Assembly (NCBI GenBank): GCA_031216445.1
Contig: CM062202.1
Span: 598,001 to 662,000, forward strand
Origin: Lateolabrax maculatus
Lineage: Eukaryota > Chordata > Actinopteri > Acropomatiformes > Lateolabracidae
DNA: 64,000 nt
Reading direction: 5' to 3'
The notes under the pieces were generated by a model that was not told the DNA's origin, ran no database searches, and was given only the letters and a program-made list of their open reading frames with translations. Every line of letters starts with the position of its first letter. Position 1 is the first letter of the stretch. Shown here one piece after another: positions 40,745 through 51,329 of this stretch. The translations under genes and the position numbers were made by a program.

Positions 40745-43060
40745 CTGGAGATACGTGATATCAAGGCTGAGCACAAAGTGGACTTACACAAACTTAAAGA
40801 AGAATTGAAGATGACATGAAAATCGAACTCAAAAATCTGAAGGAGGAATTTTTTTTGCTCACTCCACACAAATCCACGCACACAAAACCAGACTGAATAA
40901 AGCAGAAGAACAAATTGATGAAGCTGAGACAATAAACATGGATATGAAAGATGCATTGAAATTTATTTATGTACTTTTGGGTCTGTTCTGCAATTCAATT
41001 AGCCTTAGGACCAACTGGTAGGGAAGTTTTCTTTTTTCTTTTTATTCTATATGGGGCTAAACCATTTTTATCAACGCTGAAGACTTCATTTTGGACTACA
41101 AAATAAGTGCTATCGGATGATGTTGAACTACTAGGATGCGGGAAATGGCATGTTTCACCTGTTGTGAGGGGACGTCTGAGAGGAGGTCTTCCCCTCTGCC
41201 TACCAACGGGAATTCACCCCAATTTGGAAGTCAACTGATATTTCTTAATTTTCGTTGTTTAGCACATGTTATCCAGATGTTCAGCCCTGTGCAGTTTTAA
41301 GTTGTCTGGAGGTGAATACAACACAGGATTGAGTAATTTAAATGTCACCTAACAGTATACAATTAGTGTCAATGTAAATGGGATGAATAATCCAGTTAAA
41401 AGGAGCAAGTTCCTGGCAAAACTGAAAAAAGAATGGCCTAAGTACTATTTTTACAAGGAACCCACCTGCCTCAACAAGAACATGAGAAATGTAAGCTCTT
41501 TGGCTTTAGAAATGGATTTTATAGTTCCTACAAACCTAGCCAGAAGAGGGGAGTGGCTATCCTTATCACAAATGAAGTCCAATTTGAATGCCATAAATAA
41601 GTCAGGGACAATGAGGGAAGGCATGTATTAGTTAAAGGAAAGATAGAAAACAAAGTGGTGACACTGATCAATGTATATACCCCCCTATCCAGAGAGTACA
41701 CATTTGGAATTTAAAAAAATGAAGTATCTTGGTGTAACTATAACCAAAACACTCTCCAACATTTATAGCATAATTGATGAAACATCTGAAAGGATGATGA
41801 GAGGTGGTCTACCCTCTTTTTAAACTTCAGTGCAAGGATACAGTTAAAATGAATGTCCTTCCTAAGCTACTATACTTTTTAATACAATTAATGTTCCCCA
41901 AAGCAAATTCATAGCTTGGGATAGGATGCTCTCTAGATTTATTTGGAATAGCAAAAAGCCAAGAATAAGACTTAAGACACTTCAACTGCCTAAAAGTAAA
42001 GGGGGAATGGTTTTACCAAATATTAGGGAATATTTTTACGCAGCTCAACTTAGACCCCTGGCCTGCTGGTGTAGACCTGACTTTGAGTCTGGAAAGGGAG
42101 ATACAGGGTTACCAGATCCAGATTTTGGTGGAAGACAAATATTTGACAGGAGTTTTGAAACATGTTATGGACCCAATAGTAACATTTACACTAGAAATAT
42201 GGAATGTTATAGTAGAAAAATATCAAAATTAAAGAGAGGGGTTGGCAAACTGAGGTGGCTTCAGTAACACTCAAAGTTTAAGCAAGGGGTGTATGATCCA
42301 ATATTCAAAGAATGGACACAAAAAGGAATAACGGCAGTGTGTATGGCTTCAGAAAATTGTGAACTTACGAGCTTTCAAGATTAAAAGACAAAGTACGGCC
42401 TCGAAAAAAAATATACGGTTGGAACCAGATGAAACTTAAAATAGTGTGACTGGGGTGATTGTGGATGCATACAAACAGAAGGGGCTTCGGGTCTTCTCAG
42501 CTTCCTACCAAGCTCTGGGGGACAGCAGGGGGGACACAATGCTCTACATAAAAACAAAATGGTAAGCAGAGTTAAAGCTTCAAATAACAGAGGAAGAATG
42601 GTTTCAAATGTGTGAGACACAATGTACATCCACAAACAGTAGTATGAAGGGAATTTTGCTGAAAGATTTTAACTCGCTTTTTCATTACACCCAAAATAAA
42701 AAGCTGGCAACTTGCTGCACAACAACAATTTTGGAGGCTATGTGGGAGTATGGAGGCTGAGCACTCTGAGCACTGAGCATATTTTCTGGAATTGTACATA
42801 GATAAGGCTATATTGGGAAAATGATAATGCTGTTGTTAAAGATATTTTGGGATATGAGATCCCCAACAACTGCCCTGTGATGTGTGTTGGGAACATTAAA
42901 GTGTTGAGATGAGAGAACTGGAATGGTGGCTGGAAATTATTCAATAAATCTTTGTTATGGAAAAGTTGACACACCTTCTGTGAGTCAAGGAGAAGACATT
43001 TAATAAGAACTGAAATAAATTTTACTTTTATATGAGGTATGACACCAGCTGAACAAATGC
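40745..43060 (+). mobile_element. L1-clade LINE, decayed, RT core deleted
   Basis: From left to right: a coiled-coil-like ORF1 remnant (about 40745-40980), an endonuclease start (41375-41690: NVNGMNNPVKRSKFLAKLKK, then INVYTPP-like YIPPYPES), then directly the late polymerase region (41718-42250: MKYLGVTITKTLSNIY, LSRFIWNSKKPRIRLKTLQL, PKSKGGMVLPNIREYFYAAQ, LRPLACWC) and a C-terminal region ending near 43000 (HIFWNC-like IFSGIVHR, PVMCVGNIKVL). These are L1 ORF2 blocks. The RT core between endonuclease and the RFIW block is missing. The 3' end is shared with 37530-37770. Confidence 0.75.
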
Positions 43061-44700
43061 CTAATTGTCTCCGTATTGGAATGTATGTGTGTATATATAA
43101 TATATTAAAATCATCACTATAGATACCTTATGCTAACAATATTGTTTTATTTATATTGTATTATTTCAATTCACCACACTCCACATTAACAGTGACTGAA
43201 ACAGTCAATTTTTTTTCCATTCAGTTGCATGAATCATTTACTATAACACCTCTTTATTGCACCTACATGGTATCTCTCTGACCTGTCAACTTTTTAGAAC
43301 AGAACAGATGTTTAAATGTTTTTCGTATTCTGGACATTTGCAACCCATACATGATAGGATTCAAAAGTGGCTGTATGATGAGAAAATACAGAGACGGAAT
43401 GATTCGCAGCACACTGGGAACACTGGTCATATCAAATCTGCTCTGAAGGATTTCAAATACACAGCCAAAAGAAAAATTCAGGAGAGAAGCAAGGTGAGGT
43501 GTGCAGGTGCTCACAGCTTTTTGTCTCGTCTGTTTGGAACCAGAGAAACAAACTTTAAGAATTTTCATGTAGGAGAAAAGGATGGGAAGCAGAGGAACTA
43601 CAACAGTAAGAACAATACCAAAAAGTCCATAAATGTTATTCACTTTGGTGTCTGAACATGCCAACTTAACAACAAGGTAGTTATGACAATACAAACTGTT
43701 AATGATGTTTCCACACAGTGTCAAACGGATGTTTAAGGATAAAGTAATTAAGAATTTCACAAAAGAGTACAGCCACACCATAATGATGAAGATCGCAACA
43801 TGGTTAGATGTCATATGTGTGTTATATTGTAGAGGACAACAGATAGCAACGTATCTGTCATATGACATGATGGCTAAATTACAAAACTCCACACTTCCAT
43901 AAGTATACACACAGAAAATCTGCAGGTAACAAAAGGGAGCAGAAACAGTGTGAATGTCAGAGAGGATCTGAAGCAGAAGGAATGGAAACAACCCTGTACT
44001 ACCATACAGCTCATTCACAAACAGGCTGCACAGAAACAGGTACATAGGTTCATGTAAGCTTCTGTTCATGCAGATAACCACTATGAGAGACATGTTGGCA
44101 ATAACAATTACAATGTAAAGCAAAGCAATTATCATGAAGTATAAATATCTTAGGTTTCCAACATGCAAATAAGCTCCAAGAATGAAATAAGACAAAGTTG
44201 ATAAAGTTGAATTAAGCATCATTCTTGTTTAAGAGACAAAACAACTAAAGGTTGCAAATATTAAAAAACTTTGTTCACCCAGAGTAAAGAATTTGTTTTG
44301 TTAAAAAGCTTCATTTTGACCAAACAGCGACATCTTATCATAACTGCTTTACTGGACTTCACTACATTAACGCAGCTATTAAACTCCCAATCCTCATCCT
44401 CTGTTCAGGATTTGTAACCTGCTGTGCTGCAGACTGCTGCAGGAACATCTGCTGTTTGGTACCTTTTCAGAACAGAAGACTCCCAACAGGCCAGTCCTAC
44501 GTCATTACCGTTTGCAGTACTGGCTCAACAACAGTCAGAGATGTTTTCACTTATTGCTTTACGCAGATGTGACTGAACCAAGTAGTTTCATTTCAAAGGC
44601 TACGTTTCACGTGACATTTAATCACAGCATTGTTTGATTTTGGGAGGGGAGGAGTATTGCTGGGTTTTTTTCTGGCTTTTCTCAAATTGTCGAATTTCGG
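42778..44700. repeat. segmental duplication, copy 2 (partner 37530-39600)
   Basis: Contains the L1 3' end, OR11 and its upstream flank; see the partner copy. This copy is the one still attached to the longer L1 body, so it is likely the older arrangement. Confidence 0.85.
43263..44222 (-). CDS. olfactory receptor, teleost type (OR11, subgroup B, mosaic)
   Basis: An intact receptor of 319 residues with the same start (MMLNSTLSTLSYFILGAY) and C-tail as OR10. The N-terminal half, through TM4 (IFIIMVWLYSF), equals OR10 with few changes. From loop 2 (LNIRLTLCGNIINSLYC) through FGIVLTVVVPLLPILF and TPHLASLL into TM7 (SLYFLIIQPLLNP) it instead matches OR7. It has YNTHMTSN where all others have YNTRMTSN, and IIPSLYF where others have IILSLYF. 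The pattern points to gene conversion between subgroup B genes after the segmental duplication. Confidence 0.95.
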   Translation of the reverse strand: MMLNSTLSTLSYFILGAYLHVGNLRYLYFMIIALLYIVIVIANMSLIVVICMNRSLHEPMYLFLCSLFVNELYGSTGLFPFLLLQILSDIHTVSAPFCYLQIFCVYTYGSVEFCNLAIMSYDRYVAICCPLQYNTHMTSNHVAIFIIMVWLYSFVKFLITLSLNIRLTLCGNIINSLYCHNYLVVKLACSDTKVNNIYGLFGIVLTVVVPLLPILFSYMKILKVCFSGSKQTRQKAVSTCTPHLASLLNFSFGCVFEILQSRFDMTSVPSVLRIIPSLYFLIIQPLLNPIMYGLQMSRIRKTFKHLFCSKKLTGQRDTM

Positions 44701-46190
44701 TTTAACTTCTCAAAAAGGACTTGAGAAACTACTCAAATTAAACATCAGTCTTCTGTTAAACTGCTATAACTATTTATACACAACCTGTGACAAGGTTTTC
44801 TGTTGGGTCAAAAGCCAAAAAGGTTGTGAACCAATGCTTAAAAAGTGGTCCTAGATTTTACTGCACAATCTATTGGACTCTGAGGCCATAAACGGGAACT
44901 GTTTTATATTCAGAGAACCTGATAAAATTCTAGGACAGCCAATCTCTCAAAAGATAAAGGCTAACAACATATACCCATAAAAGTGAAAAGAATATGCACA
45001 AATGTCAAATTTGAAGCCCCTTTGGAAACATATGAAAAAGAAAATAAAAGGGCTAAGAACAGATCCCTGAGGCACTCCATCCTTCAATACAGCAAAATCA
45101 CCAACAGCCAGCAAACATTGTGTTTGATAAAGAAGATATGAATCTACCGAGAGCAGGTGCAGTAGGCAGTCGTCCTTCTCACGTGTGTGTTACATATATT
45201 ATGATATGATTAATATTATATAATATAATGATTTAAATAGATACACTTTAACTTCAGTATACGTTGATGTTAAAAATATTATCTGACTGAATGGTAAGTT
45301 AAATCAAACCATGTAAAATAAAAGTACAAAATAAGAACCTCTTCCTGGCTGCCTGGAAGGAGTGCCATCAGTGCTGCCACTGAAGGCCATAAATCTAAAC
45401 ATTGCACCGGGTGTATTTGGTGCTTGTGGACTGTGGACTGGTCAGGTGGGGTGCTGATGACGTGCTGCTTGTTGAACTAAGTGGACATGTGATTTGGGCC
45501 TGACTGAGTCAGTTCCAGTCTCTTCCAGATGGTGTGGACAGTCAGAGACAGAGTTTGGTGTTAAAGGACTCTGTTTGTGTCCTGATCTGGTCACAGCTTG
45601 CTGTTCTCATTACGATTATTTTGAACAGGTTTGATATTTATGACTAGAATTGGGGCTGTCGACATCACGAGTACAAGAGGGAAAAACAGTATCAACACAC
45701 AAAGCAAGTATAAAAAGGCCCCAAAATGGTCCCAGCCCCAGGTTCTTTGGGTACAGACTTAGAGCAGTTTGATTCCAGGCTGGCGACCTTTACTACAGGT
45801 CGTATCATTCTCTTTGCCCTTGTTTCCTGTCTGCCTCTTTACTGTCAGCTGTCAAATAAAGGTAGTAATGCCAAAACAGTGCAGGTTTACAAATGTGCAA
45901 ATGTAGAAGCAATCCCAGCACTTCACCTGATGGGTGACTAAGAATGTCATGGAAGGCCAGTGACTAAAGAAAGTCTTTAGGACAGTGCCTATGTGCAGGG
46001 ATAAACCCAACAGGGACAGCTCTTAGCGTCCTCAGATTCTACACTCAAAGAATCTGGATCTTAAAATTCATATCCAACTTTTACTGGTAAGTTAAACTAA
46101 TGTTTTCTGATGCTAGACAATACACCTGAGTGTCTGTCCATTGTGAGGTGTGTTGTCACGGAGCGGTCTGAGGGGAGGTCATTATGGTCC
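44700..46190. other. intergenic DNA with one LINE trace
   Basis: Apart from the RT fragment at 45030-45150, no recognisable gene. A 71-codon plus-strand open frame at 45726-45941 has no known motif. Confidence 0.4.
45030..45150 (-). mobile_element. LINE reverse-transcriptase fragment
   Basis: The minus strand reads YLLYQTQCLLAVGDFAVLK then DGVPQGSVLSPFIF, i.e. motif B of a non-LTR reverse transcriptase. Very short and isolated. Confidence 0.55.
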
Positions 46191-46194
46191 TCTG

Positions 46195-46390
46195 CCCTCT
46201 GTGGACCAGTCAAACCAGTGCTGTGGTCTGCTCTGGCTGATTGGTCTCACTGGTTAAGAGCTCTGACTGTAATTTGCCTCAGAGGGAATTAGTGAAAACT
46301 GTGGCTAATGTAAAGAAGCCTCAGGGACAAACATGTTGACAGGCTGAAATGACCTTTGACCTGAGGGATTTCATTAATGAGCTGCAGTGA
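46195..46390 (+). repeat. repeated segment, copy 2 (partner at 36.8 kb)
   Basis: Same order of sequence as 36815-36980 (CTCTGGCTGATTGGTCTCAC, GCCTCAGGGACAAACATGTT). It lies outside the OR10/OR11 duplication and in a different relative position, so it is either a separate repeat family or a rearranged part of the duplication. Confidence 0.7.
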
Positions 46391-46689
46391 TTTAACTTCC
46401 ACCTGAGGACACGGCAGCCTTTGAGAGGTTTCTTTAAGTTACAGATGAGAATTAAGTTAGTTTGTGCATTTTATATTTATTTATGGGCACTTCTTTAGAT
46501 CTGTTTGCTTCAGTAATCAGTGTTTTCATATTAACAAATCAAGTGACTAAAGTAAAAGGTGTTGCTCACAATTGTGAATTGACACAGAATTCACACAAGT
46601 TCTGCAGCTTTTTAGCCTCTTTTAGCTTGTCTTGTGGTTTTAAAGCACATTTATTTTATTTTATTTTATTACTACTTACCATGAGTGTA

Positions 46690-47668
46690 AAGTCAAGTCA
46701 AGTCAAGTCAATTTTACTTGTATAGCACCAAATCATAAAAGTTATCTCAAGACGCTTTTCACATAGAGTAGGTCTAGACCATACTCTTTAAAATGTTATT
46801 TACAGAGACCCAACAGTTCCCACCATGAGCGAGTACTTGGCGATAGTGGCGAGGAAAAACTCAGTTTTCACAGGTAGAAACCTCAAGCAGAACCAGGATC
46901 TGGGTGGGCGGCCATCTGCATCGACCCAGTTGGGTTGAAAGGGGAGGAGGCCAGTGCAGAGAAGGAGGCCAGTGCAGAGAAGCTAATATCAGAGAAACAT
47001 GTTCCCTTTTGCTAGTTCCTGTCAGTACACATGCAGCCGCATTCTGCATCAGCTGGAGAGTCTTTAGAAACTTATCGGGGCAGCCCGATAATAAAGAATT
47101 ACAATAATCCAACCTAGAAGTAACAAATGCACGAACTAGTTTTTCTGCATCTTTTTGAGACAGGATATGCCTGATTTTTATAATGTTACGTAAGTGGAAG
47201 AAGGCAGTCCTTGAAGTCTGTTTTATATGGGTATTAAAGGACATGTCCTGTTCAAAGATTACTCCTAGACTCCTTACAGTGGTGCTAGAGGCCAGGGCAA
47301 TGCCATCTAGGGTAACTATATCTATACATAGTGCGTCTCGCAGGTGTTTAGGACCCAGAACAATAACTTCAGTTTTGTCTGAGTTTAACAGCAAGAAAAT
47401 TGCAGGTCATCCAGTCTTTTATGTCCTTAATACATTCCTGAAGTTTGGCTAACTTACCGGTTTCATCTGGCTTTATCGATAAGTATAATTGAGTATCATC
47501 TGCATAGCAGTGAAAGTTTATGGAGTGTTTCCTAATAATATTGCCTAAAGGAAGCATATACAAGGTGAATAAAAGTGGTCCAAGCACCGAACCTTGTGGA
47601 ACTCCGTGACTAACTTCCGTGTGCACGGAGGATTCATCATTTACATGGACAAACTGAAATCTATCAGT
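46690..47668 (-). mobile_element. L2/Maui-like LINE with internal deletion
   Basis: The tail starts AAGTCAAGTCAAGTCAATTT. Toward the right the minus strand encodes polymerase C-terminal sequence (46861-47394) and, after a shift, motif C and motif B (47369-47626: FHCYADDTQLYLSIKPDE, GVPQGSVLGPLLFTLYM). Part of the 3' untranslated and C-terminal region is deleted, and an 18-bp sequence (GAGGCCAGTGCAGAGAAG) is tandemly duplicated at the junction (46947-46982). Confidence 0.85.
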
Positions 47669-48215
47669 GTGTCATACCCTGTAACGTAGAGACAGCTCTT
47701 GTGGTCACAGCAAAAACTCCAGCTTTGTTGTGTTGCAGCTGGTCAAGCTGCCATGGGCTGTCGGACAAATGCCTTATTGTGATTGTTTTGTGAATAGTAT
47801 TTCTAAAACAATCACTAATAATCAGATGAGGCAGGGCATGAGGTATAAAGTAATTTGGACAACTCACAGACTTAACAGTAATTTGTTAAAACTAAATAAA
47901 ATTAAACTGACTTCAACTGGTGAAGTTGAAGGTTGTTGATTAAACAAATCTCTATTTACTTGTATATACTCCTTAAAAGATGTCTGCAACTGTGGTTTGC
48001 GGCCTCCATTTCCTCCAGGAGAGGGTGTCCTGACACACTGCTGTTTAGGCTTCACTGAAAGGCTGCGATTCAAATCCTTGGTTGAATCCAGATGTCCACA
48101 GGACTTATGGATTTGGCTCACGCTGACTCCGGTCATACATACTGATGATCCTGAAGTGATCTTCATCATTAGATCAAGACTGAAAGGGCGCTGGCATGCG
48201 AGGGGATACAAGCTT
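47669..48215. other. unidentified DNA
   Basis: Two overlapping open frames around 47864-48236 show no recognised domain. Possibly interior sequence of the DNA-transposon-like repeat that ends at about 48610. Confidence 0.3.
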
Positions 48216-48217
48216 TT

Positions 48218-48610
48218 AAAAACAGTTTTGAGTTAAATCCAGCTAATTTAGGTAAAAACTGATAAAATGATAAAATTGTAAATACAGGACTGTTGATAAG
48301 TGAAAATATATACTGTTGGCCACTATCTTCAGCCAGACTGGCATCAAAAGTATGCACAGGAAATTTAAATTCTGATAAATGGCATGAATGATTTGTGTGT
48401 GTGGAAATCATTGATACATCTGGTCCCACGACCTTAACCTTTCTAAAAGCATTTTCATTTGTTAGTCAACATTTCTTGGTGTAAATTTTTTTTCTGAACA
48501 ATTTTAACAACCTTACTTTTAAAAAGTGATGGGGACAGAATCAGCCATTTCAAAAAAGTGGTGGGGATGTGTCCCCAGCGTCCCCAGTGTAAATGACACC
48601 TATGGGGCTA
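48218..48610 (-). repeat. dispersed repeat, probable DNA transposon remnant
   Basis: 48220-48430 is the inverted partner of 17880-18090. Beyond it lies TGATGGGGACAGAATCAGCC and GTGGTGGGGATGTGTCCCCA then GCGTCCCCAGTGTAAATGAC, which is like the end of a DNA transposon common in fish genomes. Near 17810 the partner also has TTTTGTCCCCATTTG. I cannot name the superfamily. Confidence 0.45.
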
Positions 48611-49036
48611 TGTGATAGCCCTGAGATCTTGAAAGTTCAAGGTCAAAGTCCAGTGAATGCTGCAGACTATCCAGAAGTCCACAGAAAGTGCTCGTGGCCC
48701 TCTGCAGTCGGGGGAATCATGGGTGGACAGATGACATAAGGGTTCTGTATTTAGCACAGTTGCCTCACAGTAAGACAGTTTTTTCGAGGTTCAAAAACCC
48801 AACCTGGCCTATTGTCTCCATGTCCGAGTATATAACATCAACAGTAGATACACTGTTAAACTTATCTTTAGTAACACTTTTGTTGCTGCCCTCAAACAAA
48901 ACCTTAATCAGTCATTTTAAGGACATCGTTCCTTATGTGCATGCTAAAAACAAACAACAAGCTGCAAACAAAGTAACTACAGCCATGGTCCATGTATTTC
49001 ATGTTTACACCTGAAAATAATATAGTATTTTTTTCA

Positions 49037-49118
49037 CACGGAAACCACCAAGCTCAAGTTAGTGTCTGATTTTAAATACCTTGGAACCATTCGTGATTCG
49101 AACCTGTCGTTTACTTTA
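49037..49118 (+). mobile_element. LINE polymerase fragment
   Basis: Plus-strand reading LVSDFKYLGTIRDSNLSF matches the FKYLGxxIDxxLSF block after the RT domain of many LINEs. Short and isolated, with homology ending near 49118. Confidence 0.5.
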
Positions 49119-49269
49119 GGCATATAAGACCATACCAGACATAACCGAGGCGGCCAACCTCTTTATGCATGCGATGATCTTCTTGATCTTCTATGATGTC
49201 ACCCAGGATGGCACCGCAGACGGTCACTTCGGTGTGTTGGTACGCGTTATTTTTTCTTGTTTGATGTGT

Positions 49270-51329
49270 AAACTCTGTTTTGCTACAATACCGGGAGCTC
49301 TTTCACCAGAGAAGAGCTCATGAACATAAGGGCTACAACCCCTGTGGATTTAATTCCCACTTTCATTGCTTCATCCATGGAATTACTGGACATTCTGATC
49401 AAAGGTGTCCTCACCTAAACGCCAGAGGAGAGGGAAACGTGCCGGTGCACTCGTGCGTCTCCGCCGACGCGGATTTCGCACACTGCTGCCGGGAATATTT
49501 CTTTCCAATGTGCGTTCACTGTGTAGCAAACTGGACGAATTTCAGCTACTGGTGGGGGAAAACAGAGACTTTTCTACATCTTCGGTTCTGTGCTTCACGG
49601 AGACGTGGCTGTGTGGATCGACCCCGGCGCTGCAGCTGGCGGGTTTCCAGCTCCACAGAGCGGATCGCCACACGGAACTTTCCGGCAAGACGAAAGGTTG
49701 AGGAATCTGTTTTTATACCAACATTAGCTGGTGTAACGACGTGACAGTAATGCTGCAACACTGTTCTCCTGATCTGGAATCATTTATTATCAACTGCAAA
49801 CCTTTCTACTCCCCCCGTGAGTTCACTTCGTTCACATCCCGCCGCACGGCAACGTGCAGGAGGCCCAGCACACACTCGCCGACCAGATACTGACCGTGGA
49901 GCGAACAAACCCGGACTCCCTAGTTATTGTCCTTGGGGACTTTAACAAAGGAAATCTAACACGTGAACTCCCCAAATACCGACAGTTTATTAAGTGCCCC
50001 ACCAGAGAGGAGAACATCTTGGATCACTGTTACACCACAGTCAGCAGGGCCTACCACGCCATCCCCCGAGCTCCACTGGGAAACTCTGACCACATCATGG
50101 TCCACCTGATTCCTGCTTACAGGCAGAAGTTAAAGCTCTGCAAACCTGTGGTGAGGACATCAAAACAGTGGACCAGTGAGGCTGTGGAGGAACTTCAGTC
50201 TGGATGAGTTCACAGAGGCTGTGACATCCTACATCAGCTTCTGTGAAGACAGCTGTGTACCATCACGCACCAGGGTGAGTTACAACAACGATAAAACCCT
50301 GGTTCACAGCCAAACTCAGACAGCTAAGGTCGCAAAAGGAAGAAGCATTCAGGAGTGGAGACAGAGTCAGGTTCAAAGAGGCCAAGTACAGGTTTAACAA
50401 GGAGGTGAGAGGAGCTAAACGACTGTACTCTGAGAAACTCCAACAACAGTTCTCAGCCAACGACTCTGCTTCTGTCTGGAAGGGGCTCAGACAGATCACC
50501 AACTACAAACGCAGAACCCCCCACTCTGCTCACGACCTGCGCCTGGCCAACAACCTGAACGACTTCTACTGTCGTTTCGAAAAAAAATGGGATAGTCCTG
50601 ACACCTTCCCCCGTGACTCGATGGCCTCTCCACAACTTCACACCTCAGAGGCCCCCTCCTCCCCCTCCACAGTGACACCTCTCTCAATCCTGGAGAGGGA
50701 GGTTAACAGACTATTAAAGAGAAAGCAGCCGGGCCAGACTCTGTCTCTCCATCCACCCTGAAGCACTGTGCTGATCAGCTGTCTCCGATATTCACTGATA
50801 TCTTCAACACCTCACTGGAGACATGCCACGTACCAGCCTGCTTCAAGACTTCCACCATCATCCCTGTTCCCAAGAAGCCAAGGGCCACAGGACTTAATGA
50901 CTACAGACCCGTCGCCCTGACCTCTGTGGTAATGAAGTCATTTGAGCGCCTTGTGCTGTCCCACCTCAAATCCATCACTGACCCGCTCCTGGACCCCCTG
51001 CAGTTCACCTACAGAGCCAACAGGTCTGTAGATGATGCAGTTAACATGGCCCTCCACTTCATCCTCCAGCACCTGGACTCTGCAGGAACCTACACCAGGA
51101 TGCTGTTTGTGGATTTCAGCTCTGCCTTCAACACCATCATCCCGGCTCTGCTGCAGGACAAACTCTCCCAGCTGAGCGTGCCTGACTCCACCTGCAGGTG
51201 GATCACAGACTTCCTGTCCGACAGAAGACAGCAGGTGAAGCTGGGGAAACTTGTCTCTGACTCCAGGACCATCAGCACCGGTTCCCCTCAAGGCTGCGTT
51301 CTTTCCCCTCTACTCTTCTCCCTGTACAC
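49270..51329 (+). mobile_element. CR1/Rex1-like LINE, 5' part (host of an L2 insertion)
   Basis: In shifting frames the plus strand preserves a leader (LTREELMNIRATTPVDLIPT by shift), then an endonuclease: RRRGFRTLLPGIFLSNVRSL, VLCFTETWLCG, LAGFQLHRADR (49400-49700), SLVIVLGDFNKGNL (49915), EENILDHCYTTVSRAYHAIP and LGNSDHIMVHLIP (50010-50110). Next come the linker (PVVRTSKQWTSEAVE, SYISFCEDSCVPSRTRVSYN, FSANDSASVWKGLRQITNYK) and the start of RT (50926-51329: MKSFERLVLSHLKS, LFVDFSSAFNTIIPALLQ = motif A, STGSPQGCVLSPLLFSLYT = motif B). About 60 bp are missing near 50200. It breaks off at TACAC (51325-51329) and resumes at 54263. Confidence 0.85.
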
